Notes: a model not told the origin generated them from the sequence alone. Shown: positions 27,976-39,272, counted from the stretch's first letter. The stretch is DNA of 64,000 bases from Skeletonema tropicum (GCA_037178625.1 CM074149.1:496001-560000); one strand, 5' to 3'. Made by a program: numbers and translations.

Positions 27976-30900
27976 TCATCGGTCCATGCGGCCCCAAAAA
28001 ATCGGCACGATACCTGCCATATCTCGATCAGCCTGGTCAGGCTTTCTTCTCGGCATGATATCTGCCAATTCTCTATCGGTCCGTGTGGCCAGCTATTTCT
28101 GACCTTTCGGTCCTTTTTTAATTCGTCGGGGGGACCGCAGCGACCTTAGGGGTTGGTGGCGCCCAGAATAAATATCAAGGGAGATTTTTCGGCTTCTAAA
28201 ATCACGGTCATATGATTCATCTCGAATATTTCTCACCTCTTATTTTCTCTCAACTCTTCATCGGCTAAATTTTATTTCTTCAGCCATTTCTGCTATCGGA
28301 ACGGGAGGTTCCCTCACGGCCTCCAGAGACACATTGTCAACCCCTGCCTTCAATAAAGCAGTTCTCCGCCCGTTCGGAGGGACGGATGAGGGGCGCCTCG
28401 CCACCATGACTGATTATTCATTGATTTGCTTTGTGGCATCTCCTTGATCACTATGTTATCCGACGGTTCGCTCGAATTAACTCATGGCACCCTCCCCTTT
28501 TACGATCCGGAGGGCGACCAGTTCGTGGGAAACTTAAGCACACGGGCTAAAAAGGATCAACCAGCGGTGGCACCTGTCAATATTTGCAACCTCTTCTACG
28601 TTGGGATGATGATAGCGAGTTTCCATTGGGTTCGCCGTTCTTGGGGAATAAATTTCCTTGTTTGGCTTCTCATCTCGATGGGGGAAAGATGTACGTTATT
28701 GTTGTCGCTAATATCGGTTTTATTACTGGTTGGGGAGCAGAGTTTGTCGTCACGGGGAAGTTGTCTGATGATGTTACTGAGTTTCTGCCAACATCGGCCT
28801 AAATGGCCCCAATATCTCGGCATCTATATGTCAACATCGGCCTAAACGGCCCCAGTATCTCGGCACTATGGCCCCAGTCTCGGCACGTTCTAATGAACAG
28901 TCTGCACTCTCTCGGCCTGGTTTGGCCATCAATCTATCTCGACTACCTGCCAAGAGGGCAATATTACGGGTCGTGATATCGATGATTAAGTTGAGGTGTC
29001 TTTTTGGATTTTCGACCATAACAATTATCATGGACGGTGTTTTTCGTTGACAAGTGTTTTTTGCGAGGGCGGCCGAGTTGTGGTTATATCGAACGGAATT
29101 GGTGGTCTCATTGTTATGGTTTGTTACCCCCTCTGGAAAAAATTGGATTGGGATTTGGAGCTCGACCCCTAAAAATCATTCATCTGAAAATCAATCGTCA
29201 AAAACATCTATCATCTGAAATAAATCAGTGGCCTTATGGCAATACATATCACGGTCGCACGACCAATCGTCCATCGAGTTAATTCTCAGCAATTCATTCG
29301 CTCTGCTCAATTTAGTTGACTGGCCTGACGTGGGCTAGTCTTCTATCGTTCTCCCTCTGTGGGACTTTTCTCCGCCCCCTCGGGGGATTTTACTCTATCC
29401 ATCCTCTTCGGTCTTTTATCTGGTTCTCGATTCATTGCTCGGCAATTAATTCGACATGATTTTAGTGTCTCTATGGGCAATTCTTCTATCTATCCCTCTT
29501 CGGACTTCACTCAATGCGGGGCAAGTCATCTATCTGCACCTCTGGAAACATGACCTTATCATCAGGGCATCATTCCTTTGGCTCTCTTCAGCACTTATCC
29601 GCACGCTGGAACGGATCAGAGGCCTGGCACTTTTACTTTATCCCATGACTCCCTGGGAGTTATATCTCGCTCTTTGACGGGCCTATCTATTTCTCGGTTG
29701 TTCAGCGCTCAGCGTCTCCTCTAGATCTTCAATCCACTCTCATCGAATTCAGACTCTTTATCCTCCCCTCCCGGGGTGGTCTCTCTTTCTCTTGCGATTA
29801 TCCATACCACAATCGGCCCATGGTGAGGTGCCATTTGCCGCAAACTTCGCAGTAAAATCTTCCTTCCAGACGGCGACGATATTTTACTCTCCCTCATCAT
29901 CTTCACTCTCATACATTTTCGGGTGTGTGAGGCGTTGAACCAGGGCGTCCCTGCTGGGATCTCTCTCTGAGTCTGTGGTCGTATGTACCTTGCTAGGGCT
30001 AGGGCACCTCGGTCTCTCTCAGGATCCCTCCCGGCAGCTCTGCTTCTCACCTTCTGGGCCTCTAACCATATCCCAGTTCAGGGATTGGCTGAACTTTCTG
30101 TCGTCTTGTACGACCTCTTTATATCACCTGGTCTCTTTATCAACCACAGACGATAGTCTCGATAATTCCCTCTTGGCTAATGTCAAACTAGGGTTGGGAC
30201 AGTTCATTGAATTCTTCTGCGGTCAAGTGCTCGTTCAGCACTGCAATCTTGGCTGGGGTGACCCTGTACTTGTATAGCCTCTTGGCCCACCACAGCTTCC
30301 GCTTGCACCTGCATATGGGAGTGGAACCGATGATATCGGGGTAAGCGACAGCTGTACCTTGGGCGCATCATTGGCGCTTGCGGATTAAATACAACCCCCG
30401 ATTGTAGGAAGGATATCTTCATCTCGGCGCCTTTATCGGCACCATCCGACATTGCACACGCAATACTTATTCTCGCATCATTCAGCCAGCAAGCTATGTT
30501 TACGTCTACATATGATCGGGTTCCATGATGGCTTTGTTTTTCTCGCATCATTCGGCATTTATTGTCTACTCGCAACTCGATTGCATGGGAAGGAAACTTC
30601 TCCCTCTCTTCATCTCGTTCTTCATCGGACCTATCAACTTATTCGCTGTACAATTCACATTGGGTGGAGTACAGTATCGCACTCTCTGCTTCGCTTCGCT
30701 CCTGCCTTTCTGGTGGTGGGCTCTTGCCACAATTGTCTCTATTCTTCAATCCCTATCTCGCTCGTTGTCTCGCGTTCCGGCCTTGACATTTGTATTCTCT
30801 TCGGAGACTTTCCTCTTCCCTCTGCGTACAGCTCTTTCGCGGCTCTACCGCCTCCTGGCGCATTCAACACAATCCGCTGGATCCTCTCTGCTCGACTTGA

Positions 30901-31807
30901 CCAACTCCAAGTCATTCCCCTAATCAATAGTACTGGGTCATCCGTGCTTGTGATGTTTCTCCGCTATAATTGTCCCGACACTCTCTTGTCATCACAATTC
31001 CTCACACCTCTCTCGACTGTCGACTCCAAGTGTTTCAATGTAGTCGTCATTCCCACTCTTAACGCCCTCCACATACTGTGATCGCAGGTGGATCGATTCT
31101 CAATCACACATCCCCCTGTTTGTACGAGCCACAACAGCTCCCTTCTTTTTTCGCTCACATTCTCAGTCCCAACTGCCAATCGTTGAAACCGGTTTGGCGT
31201 TGTTCGGCATGTCAAACGTACATATTTCTCTTCCACTTTGACCACTCGATCGCACACAGCGCACGTGTTATCTCTCATCATTTATATTTGTCTCTCCTCC
31301 GACGAGTGGGGGCCTTTAGCTACACTATATTCTCTCAGCATTGGGTTCAAATTGGTTGCACTTTTCTGTTCTGGTGTCTCTCCTGCGAATTGGAAGAACT
31401 AGTTCAAGGGTTGTTTCAAGATACAACTCTTCGCGACTAGCATCGTAAATATTTGGACCCTTTTCGGTGGGATGTCTCTTTAGAGTCGTCAAACACCACG
31501 CGATTCGTACCGAGTCAGGAATTCCGGTCGGTACTCCACATGGCTGTTCGTATATAGATATAGGTGTACTGTTGGATCCGCATTGAACAGGCCATTGCAG
31601 CGTCTATTGAGTTTATGTTCATCCCGTGAGGAAAATCTGACCTTTCTCGACACAGTCTCTTGGGATAAGGTGATACGTTTGATGATTTGATGAGGCCTCT
31701 TTATCAGCCGAGGAAGCCCTCCTATTGGAATCACACAGCCAAAGAATGGATAGTGGTTTCGGAACCCGCGCAGCTCTTCGGTCATCATCCATCTTCCCCT
31801 AGTAGTC
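27976..31807. other. pyrimidine-rich tract upstream of the recombinase, no confident gene
   Basis: The plus strand is unusually rich in C and T for almost 4 kb, with many TCTC, CTCGG and CATCTC words. The bias keeps frames open, but they encode only hydrophobic low-information protein. Near 28480-28800 two adjacent frames (PFYDPEGDQFVG, then WGAEFVVTGKLSDDVTEFL) look like one frame-shifted old coding sequence that I do not recognise. This region and the tandem repeats may be the 5' part of the same mobile element as the recombinase. Confidence 0.45.
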
Positions 31808-33172
31808 TTGATCCAACCTTTCTGGCATGGAGCGACGAAATTTGGGTGTGTTTTCTATCATAATCATCCGGATCCGGATCTCATCCGCATCAATGTTTTC
31901 GAGTTTTCAGCCAGGTCAAGAGCGTCTCTCCGTCATTACAGAGACATTATCGACAGGGCAACTATTGAAAGGGAAACTCGTCGATCCACTGCGTCTAAAC
32001 CGCATCGTACTCGAAAATCCAGGATCATTCACTACCTGAAGTTTTGTGAAATGGTCGATGTTAAGGATCCATGCATGGAATCGGCCCCTCTTGAGGCTCG
32101 CCATCTCCTCCTTGCATGTTATACCGTCCATCTTATCCAAGGCAATACCATCAAGTCTATTCGCATCAAGCACGCTACCCTTCGCGGATATCTCTCTGCT
32201 GCGATCGGTCTTCACAGTAATAGAAATCTACCTGACCCAACGGACCCAATCTTCGTGAAGGAGGACTTGGTCACTCCTCTTCTGCAAGCTGTCAAGTCAT
32301 ACGAATCTGTCAAGAATCGGAAAGAGACGATTTACGACTCTATGCTAGCCAATATGTTGAAGTTAGTCCGTCTCCAGCAACCTCATTCGTTAGAGTCCTC
32401 TATACTGGATTGGATTTTGCTTGGCCGCTTCACGGGGGCACGTCGCAGTGAGTGGTGTCAGGACGGTCCAGGCATCGAAATGACCGAACCCACAATTGCT
32501 CAGGACACACCTCAACCAAAGGCATTTATAGGGGAGGATTTTCGATTCTTTGATAAGTCTGGCCATCGCATTTATAATTTGACTCCGGCTCACGTTACTG
32601 TGGTGGACGGAGTCAAGATTTGTTGGCGTTTTCAAACGAACAAGGACAATGGCCAAGTTATTCCTTACAAACGAGATTATGAACGTCCTTCAGTTTGTCC
32701 GGTTCTAGCAGCATTTCGTATTGCGCTTAGAGCGTCTGCTCTCAACGTCTCTGCTTCTATCCCATTAGCAGTGTACGCAGACCCTTCCTCTCCTACGGGT
32801 TATGCCCTTATCAGGGCTTCACAAGTGGCGAAATTCATTCGGGGTTCCGCTCAAACAACCTTCAACCTTAGTCCTACCGACAAATCTCTCCTTAACTGGA
32901 CGTGTCATTCTATTCGTGTCACGGCAGCGAATATTCTTCACAGGGCCAATATGTCCGATTCCTACATCCAAACCCGCCTTCGCTGGAAAAGCAACACATT
33001 CCTGATGTATCTCCGCAATTCATTCTACTCGGCAGATCAACATACTGCTGCAATGCAGATATCTAATATCAATCTCCCTCCTCTGCCTACTACGGACGGC
33101 AAACGCTATCGAGATCCCGAACCTCATGAGCTGGCTTATACCAAACACTCTGCTCTAACCCGAGCGGAATGA
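31808..33172 (+). CDS. tyrosine recombinase (Crypton- or DIRS-like)
   Basis: A 454-residue frame with tyrosine recombinase residues in order: Arg in GARRSEW (about 212), HSIR (H367, R370), a Trp near 393 in LRWKS, and the nucleophile Tyr in MYLRNS (about 401). The N-terminal part carries a core-binding-like region (RHYRDIIDRATIERETRR). These enzymes cut and join DNA by a covalent Tyr intermediate. The frame has no ATG near its beginning; it is open from a TAG near 31750 and the first ATG is at 32051, so the 5' end is missing, spliced or shifted. No reverse transcriptase is found upstream, which favours a Crypton over DIRS. Clear terminal repeats were not found. Confidence 0.75.
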   Translation: MIQPFWHGATKFGCVFYHNHPDPDLIRINVFEFSARSRASLRHYRDIIDRATIERETRRSTASKPHRTRKSRIIHYLKFCEMVDVKDPCMESAPLEARHLLLACYTVHLIQGNTIKSIRIKHATLRGYLSAAIGLHSNRNLPDPTDPIFVKEDLVTPLLQAVKSYESVKNRKETIYDSMLANMLKLVRLQQPHSLESSILDWILLGRFTGARRSEWCQDGPGIEMTEPTIAQDTPQPKAFIGEDFRFFDKSGHRIYNLTPAHVTVVDGVKICWRFQTNKDNGQVIPYKRDYERPSVCPVLAAFRIALRASALNVSASIPLAVYADPSSPTGYALIRASQVAKFIRGSAQTTFNLSPTDKSLLNWTCHSIRVTAANILHRANMSDSYIQTRLRWKSNTFLMYLRNSFYSADQHTAAMQISNINLPPLPTTDGKRYRDPEPHELAYTKHSALTRAE

Positions 33173-33501
33173 GGTGCGCTTCTTTTTTTACACCATGTTC
33201 CTCTGTGTGGTCATTTCACGCCTATTCCCTACGTTCATTCGTCGTCTTTGTGTTGACACGAAGTATTAGACATTCTTCACACCTCGTGTCATCACATCTC
33301 TCATGGTGGCTGACACTGTCGAATTTACTTCGGCTTTCGAGGCTGGGTCCAAACTTAGAGTAGTTTGTACCTGATTACTAGAGACATCTTTGCATACACA
33401 TAACGTAGTCTGCAATAAGCAGCTCTAGTACCTCTTTTTCTAGCGTGACAGACCACACAGGAGGACCAAGGCGCGACGCCGGTTTTCCGCAGGAAAAAAT
33501 T
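33173..33501. other. 3' flank of the recombinase gene
   Basis: No gene is recognised. The T- and C-rich composition continues to about 33350 and then ends, which may mark the 3' boundary of the recombinase element. Confidence 0.35.
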
Positions 33502-34156
33502 TGCGAACTGGAGGCTACTGGCGGGAAAAAAGTGGCACCAGTGCCAATCTCAAATCTCACACAAAACACTAACAAAATGAACAAAGTCATAAATATGGCC
33601 ATGATACTCGACAAAAATACATAGAACAGCCTCAAGATACCATACCAATCATTATATATACATTATCTGCTTCAGAAGAAACTATAGTTCATCTAGATAG
33701 TTGGTTGGTTATTTGCTTAATTACACTCGAAGGGTAGTAACTTGTGACATTGCTCTAGATAATTGTAGATAATTTCGCCCCTGGAGGGCCAACCATGACG
33801 TACTTTAAGATTTCCGTTAATTTTCATATAGAGCAACTATCTACAATTTTGGCACCGATAACTGCTATTTTGATCTAGGATGACGCATGCCTACGGCATC
33901 TTTGCATGCGTGTGCTGCTGCTGCTATGCGAATATACTACATATACGTTGACCAGTGGTTCTATCAAAAGCTATTAGTCTCTTCTATCATATTATGGACG
34001 GAGATGGGGTCGGGAGGGCGATATTGACGCGCAGAACCACCATAGTAGGGGTTTAAAATCGATGGTTGTGTTTTGTTAGTGTTTTGTGTGAGATTCTAGT
34101 TGGTGCCACTTTTTTCCCGGTGAAACTTTTTTCCCGCCAGTAGGAGGCCCAGTTCG
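33502..34156. mobile_element. foldback-like element with about 80-bp arms
   Basis: The left arm (33502-33580), GAACTGGAGGCTACTGGCGG onward through CACACAAAACACTAACAAAA, is repeated inverted at 34068-34156. The right arm has an 18-bp internal duplication of the GGGAAAAAAGT word. No coding capacity. The interior carries a TA-rich block (33740-33860) related to 24920-24990 and 50900-50960 (ACGTACTTTAA-ATTTC-GTTA). I could not define a target duplication. Confidence 0.55.
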
Positions 34157-34385
34157 AGCCCGAATCCTCATCCATCTCGAACTCCGAACTCGACATGTAC
34201 CTATTCCTATGTGCCCTACGTGAGTGCCGTTTTGACTCGGCACTAACATATTTCAATAAAAGGGCTCTTTCTTGTTGCCCAAAAATCATGCGTTGAATAC
34301 GGTACTCAATTACACGAAAGCCGGTAGAGCTCCTTTTCAGTTCGGAATTGCGAGTTCGAGCAAACAAAATCACAGCTTAGCGTGT

Positions 34386-34748
34386 CATCAACTTCAGGCT
34401 ACTTATCCTCTCGCGCATTTCTATCTGGTCGTAAAATCAACTCTGCTACTAAAGAGAATGTGAGAGGAGTATTCCGGTACTCTTGATAGATAGGAATCAG
34501 TAATAAAGTACCGCTTCAGCTTGAACTTAGATTTAATTCTCCGGCACAGGCCTGTCCCAAGGAGATTTGTCAACCAAAATCTTGCTTTAATAGCGAACAG
34601 TAAAAGTGAAACTGCATGCAATCTCTGACAGAGCCGACATCACTCGTGGCAACACTCATCTTCGCCGCAGAAAAAGTATGTACACATGAAGAGAGGCTCA
34701 AAACGCTCATCAAGCAACTGCATCATCACCTCACCTCATATCATTTCA
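34386..34748 (+). promoter_or_regulatory. upstream module, copy 1 (before ankyrin gene Ank3)
   Basis: A block of about 360 bp, from CATCAACTTCAGGCTACT to CTCATATCATTTCA, ends 80 bp before the ATG of Ank3. It is repeated in direct orientation at 35690-36033 before C1, and inverted at 52946-53160 before C2. The shared words GGAGTATTCCGGTACTCTT (an imperfect palindrome) and ATCAGTAATAAAGTACCGC are candidate control sites. Confidence 0.75.
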
Positions 34749-34827
34749 GTTAGTATCCCCTTTCATAAAACAAGAACTCCAAAAGCTACACACAAACAAC
34801 TGAAATACATCAACGATAAAAAACAAC

Positions 34828-35502
34828 ATGACCAGCTCCATAGTAATGAAATCGATAGCACTTCTCCTTCGCATCATCGAGTTGAAAGATTGGCAAAGCC
34901 TGGAGGAAATTGCTCTTTCTAACCCCACTATCTTCCGAACTCTATGCGAGGACATCGCTGGATGTGAAGAGTTCCACGGTATGACTCTACTTCATGCTGT
35001 AGCGAGATTCGATGCACCCCTGACCGTTGTCGCCAAGATGATCGAGATTTGCCCCGATCTCCCATCTGCTACCGATTGCCTGGGCAGGACTCCCCTTCAC
35101 GTGGCTGCTGGTCTAGGAGCGTCACCGGATGTGATCAAGCTCATCGCCCATTCTTGGCCGGCTGCATGCATCTCACCGGACGAAGACGGAAAGACTCCAT
35201 TACATTTTGCTTGCGACACTTCTTGTGAGCTGTTTGCGGACGATTCTAACAACAAGACCCCTTCACGAGCAGTACCGAATCATGATTCTATCCGCTACTT
35301 GCTGTCAGAGTGTCTCCATCCAGCCGCAATGGAAGACCTTGACGAAATGAATCCTCTGGAATACGCCATCCTGAGTGATGCTGAGATGGAAACTGTCAAG
35401 TTGTTACAGCTTGCGGTATCGGTGGAGATACAGTCGCGATCGAAATCGAAAAGTCCAGTCAATCCTCCAGTCAATGCTTCGTCAGTTTCCGTGAGAGCAT
35501 GA
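34828..35502 (+). CDS. small ankyrin-repeat protein (Ank3)
   Basis: A 224-residue protein that is close to Ank1 over its whole length. Units: GMTLLHAVARF (near 51), GRTPLHVAAGLGA (near 88), GKTPLHFACD (near 124) and NPLEYAILSDAE. It differs mainly at the C-terminus, where SPVNPPVNASSVSVRA follows a deleted and altered Lys/Ser tract. Its upstream module is not that of Ank1 but the one found before family C genes. No signal peptide or membrane segment. Function unknown. Confidence 0.82.
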   Translation: MTSSIVMKSIALLLRIIELKDWQSLEEIALSNPTIFRTLCEDIAGCEEFHGMTLLHAVARFDAPLTVVAKMIEICPDLPSATDCLGRTPLHVAAGLGASPDVIKLIAHSWPAACISPDEDGKTPLHFACDTSCELFADDSNNKTPSRAVPNHDSIRYLLSECLHPAAMEDLDEMNPLEYAILSDAEMETVKLLQLAVSVEIQSRSKSKSPVNPPVNASSVSVRA

Positions 35503-35689
35503 ATATAGGCCTAGGATATTATTGAATGTTGAAATAGTTTATAGTAGACTTGCTTTGAATTTTAAGTAGACCAGAGCTAGCAGTAGCAGACGCATTATTT
35601 GTGTTCCCCGCTCTATCTCCTCTGATTCTGCAAATCAGATTTTTGTACTCCTCTCTTGAGTATGTAAGGCTAATGAAGTCCCTCCATAA

Positions 35690-36033
35690 CATCAACTTCA
35701 GGCTACTCATCCTCTCGCGCATCTCTATCTGGTCGTAAAATCAACTCTGCTACTACTAAAGAGAATGTGAGAGGAGTATTCCGGTACTCTTCATAGGTAG
35801 GAATCAGTAATAAAGTACCGCTTCAGCTTGAACTTCGATTTCATTCTCCGGCACAGGCCTGTCCCAAGGAGATTAGTCAACCAAAATAAAGTGAAACTGC
35901 ATGCAATCTCTGACAGAGCCGACATCACTCCGACAAAACTCCTTCGCCTTAGGTAATAAGTAGGTTCTCCGACACACAGTAAGGCTCAAAACGCTCAATA
36001 ACTGCATCATCACCTCCACCTCATATCATTTCA
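35690..36033 (+). promoter_or_regulatory. upstream module, copy 2 (before gene C1)
   Basis: A direct repeat of 34386-34748 with small indels, ending 2 bp before the ATG of C1. Its position immediately before two unrelated coding sequences suggests it is a working promoter and leader. Confidence 0.75.
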
Positions 36034-36035
36034 AT

Positions 36036-36758
36036 ATGAACTCGATCTCTGGCAACAATAACCAACAAATCAAGTTTCTCTTCGCCCGCCTCAGAGAGCA
36101 CCTTGAGCATCAAAGACAACAACACGAGAACAGCAGCATGGTGTACGAATCCGGCACTGAATCATCAGACGACGACAGCGAGGATAGCAGTCATTGCGGC
36201 CCCATCAAGAATACGATCAACCGTCGTTGCGCACAAACTTCCTGCACTGACGAGAAGAAGCCATCGTCGACCCCTCAAGGTGTCAACAGTGAAGTACGGT
36301 CTCCACCACCGTACACACTGCCGTACGTCACATTCAAAGAGGATGACTGTGACGAGGCGGAGAAGCTAGCACGTGCCAAGAGGATTGAGGTCATTATGAG
36401 GCTATCTGCAGAGGCCAAGGCGAAGGAGGCGGAACGGAAGAGGGTGGCGAACATCCGACCTCTTTCGTGGGACAAGCCAACATTTGATTATCCATCGAAT
36501 TCCTCGACCTCGAATTCATCTACGACCACCACTGCTGCTGCTCCTGATGTTCCTCCAAAGGCACCTTCGCCAACGCTAGGGAAGCGAAAGTCGCGGCAAG
36601 AGGGTCTGTCAAGAAGCTCCCATTCCATCTATTTTGCATCGTCCAGAATTGCTACAGAGGATGAGATTCAATCGTTAGTAGACTTTGCCAACGAGTACTT
36701 CCCTTCTGGGAAGCGCAGAAGAAGCACTGACAAGGGTGGAGATGATCAGAAGTCTTAA
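36036..36758 (+). CDS. family C protein (C1)
   Basis: A 240-residue, charged protein I do not recognise. The N-terminus, MNSISGNNNQQIKFLFARLREHLEHQRQQ, is likely helical or coiled. A Ser/Asp-rich acidic tract (SSDDDSEDSS) follows, then a PPPYTLPYVTF segment, a Lys/Glu/Ala helix (EAKAKEAERKRV) and the C-terminal motif ATEDEIQSLVDFANEYF with a basic tail GKRRRS (possible nuclear signal). C2 (52217) is nearly identical; C3 (47361) is shorter and lacks the middle. The conserved ends across diverged copies support a real gene family. Confidence 0.72.
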   Translation: MNSISGNNNQQIKFLFARLREHLEHQRQQHENSSMVYESGTESSDDDSEDSSHCGPIKNTINRRCAQTSCTDEKKPSSTPQGVNSEVRSPPPYTLPYVTFKEDDCDEAEKLARAKRIEVIMRLSAEAKAKEAERKRVANIRPLSWDKPTFDYPSNSSTSNSSTTTTAAAPDVPPKAPSPTLGKRKSRQEGLSRSSHSIYFASSRIATEDEIQSLVDFANEYFPSGKRRRSTDKGGDDQKS

Positions 36759-37239
36759 CCCTCAAGCTTACCTCTGTCTGCTGAGGCTGTCTAAGTTAAG
36801 AGAGTAGCGCTTACCATTTTTGAAACTTGTAGAATAACTTATCACAGTTGTGATACTTGTATAGACTCAATTTTGGCATTTACTTCGTATTGTATCTTTG
36901 CTGCGTTACGATTCAGATTTTGCATGGTAAAAGAGCGGACAATCAGATGATGATAAATAGAATTAGTTTAGCTTGGTACTCAAGCAAGAACTTTTTCTGG
37001 GGCAAAACCTGGATCTGAACTTCTTGCCCATTGCAGCTAATGAGAAGAGTTTAGTTCATATCTTTTGGTCCTGGAACTAACAAGTCAATTACTCTTCTTG
37101 TCGTCTACAATTACATATGCAATAAGCAGCGCGGAGGTCCATTCCAATGTAAATCCTATTTATATCGAGTTACATCTAAATCATACATTTACATTCGAAA
37201 CATTCTAGTCTTTGAATTTTCATACTCTTCATCTCGAAA

Positions 37240-37329
37240 GCATCATCATCGACCTCCTTGGCAACGTTTCGAATGACTACATCTCCCCCGGTGTCATCTT
37301 CGTCGAGTGGTAATCCTTGACCATTATCT
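37240..37329 (-). pseudogene. 3' fragment of a family D gene
   Basis: On the minus strand this reads as the C-terminal part of D2 (NGQGLPLDEDDTGGDVVIR) with changes; the 5' part of the gene is absent. It lies in arm 1 of the inverted duplication, where the partner arm has the complete D2. Confidence 0.7.
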
Positions 37330-38080
37330 ATTACAAATCGTCTTTACTGGTTGATTATTTCACATGTTTCATTCCAGAGATATCTTTCACTCCAACGAGA
37401 TGTCCAAGCTTCGTCTCTCTAGCTTGAGCTTGTTCAAATTTAGTCGAGCGATGCAGGGTTTATCCGTCATTTCGCTTGAACTTCCTGTCCGTCTCCAAGT
37501 ACAGCTTTATGCCGAGAACGGGTTCATTAAAACGACTGACAATAATCTTCTTGGCTATCTACTATCTACCCAAGAACAAGCCAATGGAATTAGGATGGTG
37601 CCGACAGACTGAAAACTAACTCTAAGTTGAACTCTTGTTGGGAGAGAGGTTGTGGTTTCGCTCATGCAAACTTAAAAGGGTAGACTTGTCAGCGGTGGCA
37701 CTAAGTACTTACAACATGAAACATATATACTTACAGCAAGCAAATGTATTATTGCTTGCTCTGTGCACTTCTGAGCGCAAGGTGATGAGACTCTTGTCTC
37801 TGGGCTGTTCTCATTTGACCATGACGTGCATCTCGTTTATCTACATAGTCATCTTCAGATTTCGCCAATAAAAGGGTAGCCCATGAAGAAGTACGGTCAG
37901 CTCAGAGACACAGTGCTAGAATAATTTAAATCATAGAAAGTCAATTGATACGTCTGCTTCTGCTAGCTCTGGTCTACTTTTATTCTAGGCAAGTTTGCTA
38001 TTATTTCAACTCCTATGCTCCTATCCTATACTCCCATATTCAGCTCTTACCTCACGGAAACTGGCAAAGCATTGACTGGA
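37330..38080. other. repeat mosaic: A/B 3' flank and ankyrin 3' flank
   Basis: 37360-37620 repeats the A/B 3' flank (GAGATATCTTTCACTCCAAC and onward, also near 21100 and 57340). 37700-38080 repeats the 3' flank of Ank2 (18900-19260). No gene is supported. Confidence 0.6.
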
Positions 38081-38317
38081 CTATTCGATCGCGACTGTAT
38101 CGATCATCTTGGAGACAATTGACAGTGGGGGATCGCATCTTGCTACAGCATGAAGTAGAGTCATACCGTGGAACTCTTCACATCTAGCGATGTCCTCGCA
38201 TAGAGTTCGGAAGATTGTGGGGCTAGAAAGAGCAAGTTTCTCAAAGCTCTGCCAATCTTTCGACTCGATGATGCTAAGGAGAAGTACTATCGATTTCATT
38301 GCTATGGAGCTGGTCAT
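38081..38317 (-). pseudogene. ankyrin gene copy with internal deletion (Ank4)
   Basis: It starts MTSSIAMKSIVLLLS at 38317, reads one ankyrin unit to VSKMI and then jumps directly to the 3' end region of the gene (the DCISFK-coding antisense block), losing the middle about 400 bp. The result is a 78-residue frame. The flanks on both sides match Ank2, so it is a decayed sister copy. Confidence 0.78.
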
Positions 38318-38654
38318 GTTGTTGTTATCGTTGATTGATGTACTCAGTTATTGTGTGCTGCTTGGAGTATTCTGTTTGTTTTATGAAGGGTTGGAATGCT
38401 CTAGGTATTGTATGTATCTACTATTGGAAGTAAATAATCTATCTATCTATGTATTGATGCATGAGTCTGTGTAAAAGTACCATAAAAGCCATGGGCCGGT
38501 CGGTAAGGCCATTTGCTTTCGAGTGCGAAGCAAAAGTGAGAGAAAAAAGGGGATAGAATGCACAAAGGAATGAAAATGCCAAAGGAACTGCTCTCCGCCC
38601 TAAGGGTAGATTGAAGAGCTACTCTTATCAGATTTGAATTAGAGAACTTACAAA
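38318..38654. other. Ank4 upstream region
   Basis: It contains the upstream region shared with Ank2 (GAGTATTCTGTTTGTTTTAT) and a CTAT microsatellite near 38440. No gene is seen. Confidence 0.5.
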
Positions 38655-38656
38655 TA

Positions 38657-38836
38657 CAGTGTGTCTACAGAAATTGCCCGCGGGTGTGTCAGCTCATGGG
38701 GGCGGGCAAATATCGTGGACGGGCAATTACTGAAACGGCATTTGTTAGTGTCCGGGATTCTCGTGTGCGGATTTCTGAGCGGGCAAATACTGTGGACGGG
38801 CATATCCTAAGGCGGGCAATTTCTGTAGACACACTG
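38657..38836. mobile_element. Tc1/mariner-type MITE, 180 bp
   Basis: The inverted repeats CAGTGTGTCTACAGAAATTG(CCCGC), 25 bp and perfect, lie at 38657-38681 and 38812-38836. TA flanks both ends (38655-38656, 38837-38838). The CAGTG terminus and TA duplication are those of Tc1/mariner. The interior repeats the word GGGCAAATA/GGGCAATTA and has no gene. Confidence 0.9.
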
Positions 38837-39062
38837 TAATACATACTTTCAGCTCAGCAGCAATTGGGTCGTAAAAAAGGGAAGGCGGTGAAAAAATGAA
38901 AATTGACAAGAACTGATTCTGAGACTTTTACTTACCATCGATTAGAGCTAAATAGTGGACTATTTAGTACTTCCAGTCTCTTGTTCAGTCGCTCTGAGCA
39001 GCAGCAAAAGAGGGGCTTCAAGGCCTTCTCATATTTACTGAATCTGGACGGCATCTGGACTA

Positions 39063-39272
39063 GGCGTATCGGGATAGTGGGCGCGTGGGCGTGCCCACAA
39101 GAGGGACTGGTTTGACAGGAGGCTTGACGAGAGATTTTGGGTGATTTTGTAACGATATTCGGGGATTTTGCCCGCATTTTAGCTCGTTTTCAACTGATTT
39201 TTTGCAGTTGTGGGCCCCACGTGGGCACCGCCCACAAGAGGGTATGAAAAGCGCCCACTATCCCGATACGCC
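39063..39272. mobile_element. TA-flanked MITE, 210 bp
   Basis: The inverted repeats GGCGTATCGGGATAGTGGGC(GC) lie at 39063-39084 and 39251-39272, with TA at 39061-39062 and 39273-39274. Sub-terminal CCCACAAGAGGG words appear on both sides. No coding capacity. Confidence 0.88.

Larger units (their letters stand above)
35844..37329. repeat. arm 1 of a 1.5-kb inverted duplication
   Basis: This arm holds the C1 upstream region, the C1 gene, its 3' flank and a D gene fragment. The same order appears inverted at 51519-53159 (D2, flank, C2, upstream region). The second copy carries an extra block of about 120 bp near 52070-52200. The high similarity, flanks included, shows a segmental duplication. 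Confidence 0.85.

Noticed and set aside
30452..31081. Long hydrophobic open frame (209 codons)
   Set aside because: It lies in a pyrimidine-rich tract where hydrophobic residues and few stops are expected by composition; neighbouring frames are equally open and none has a domain.
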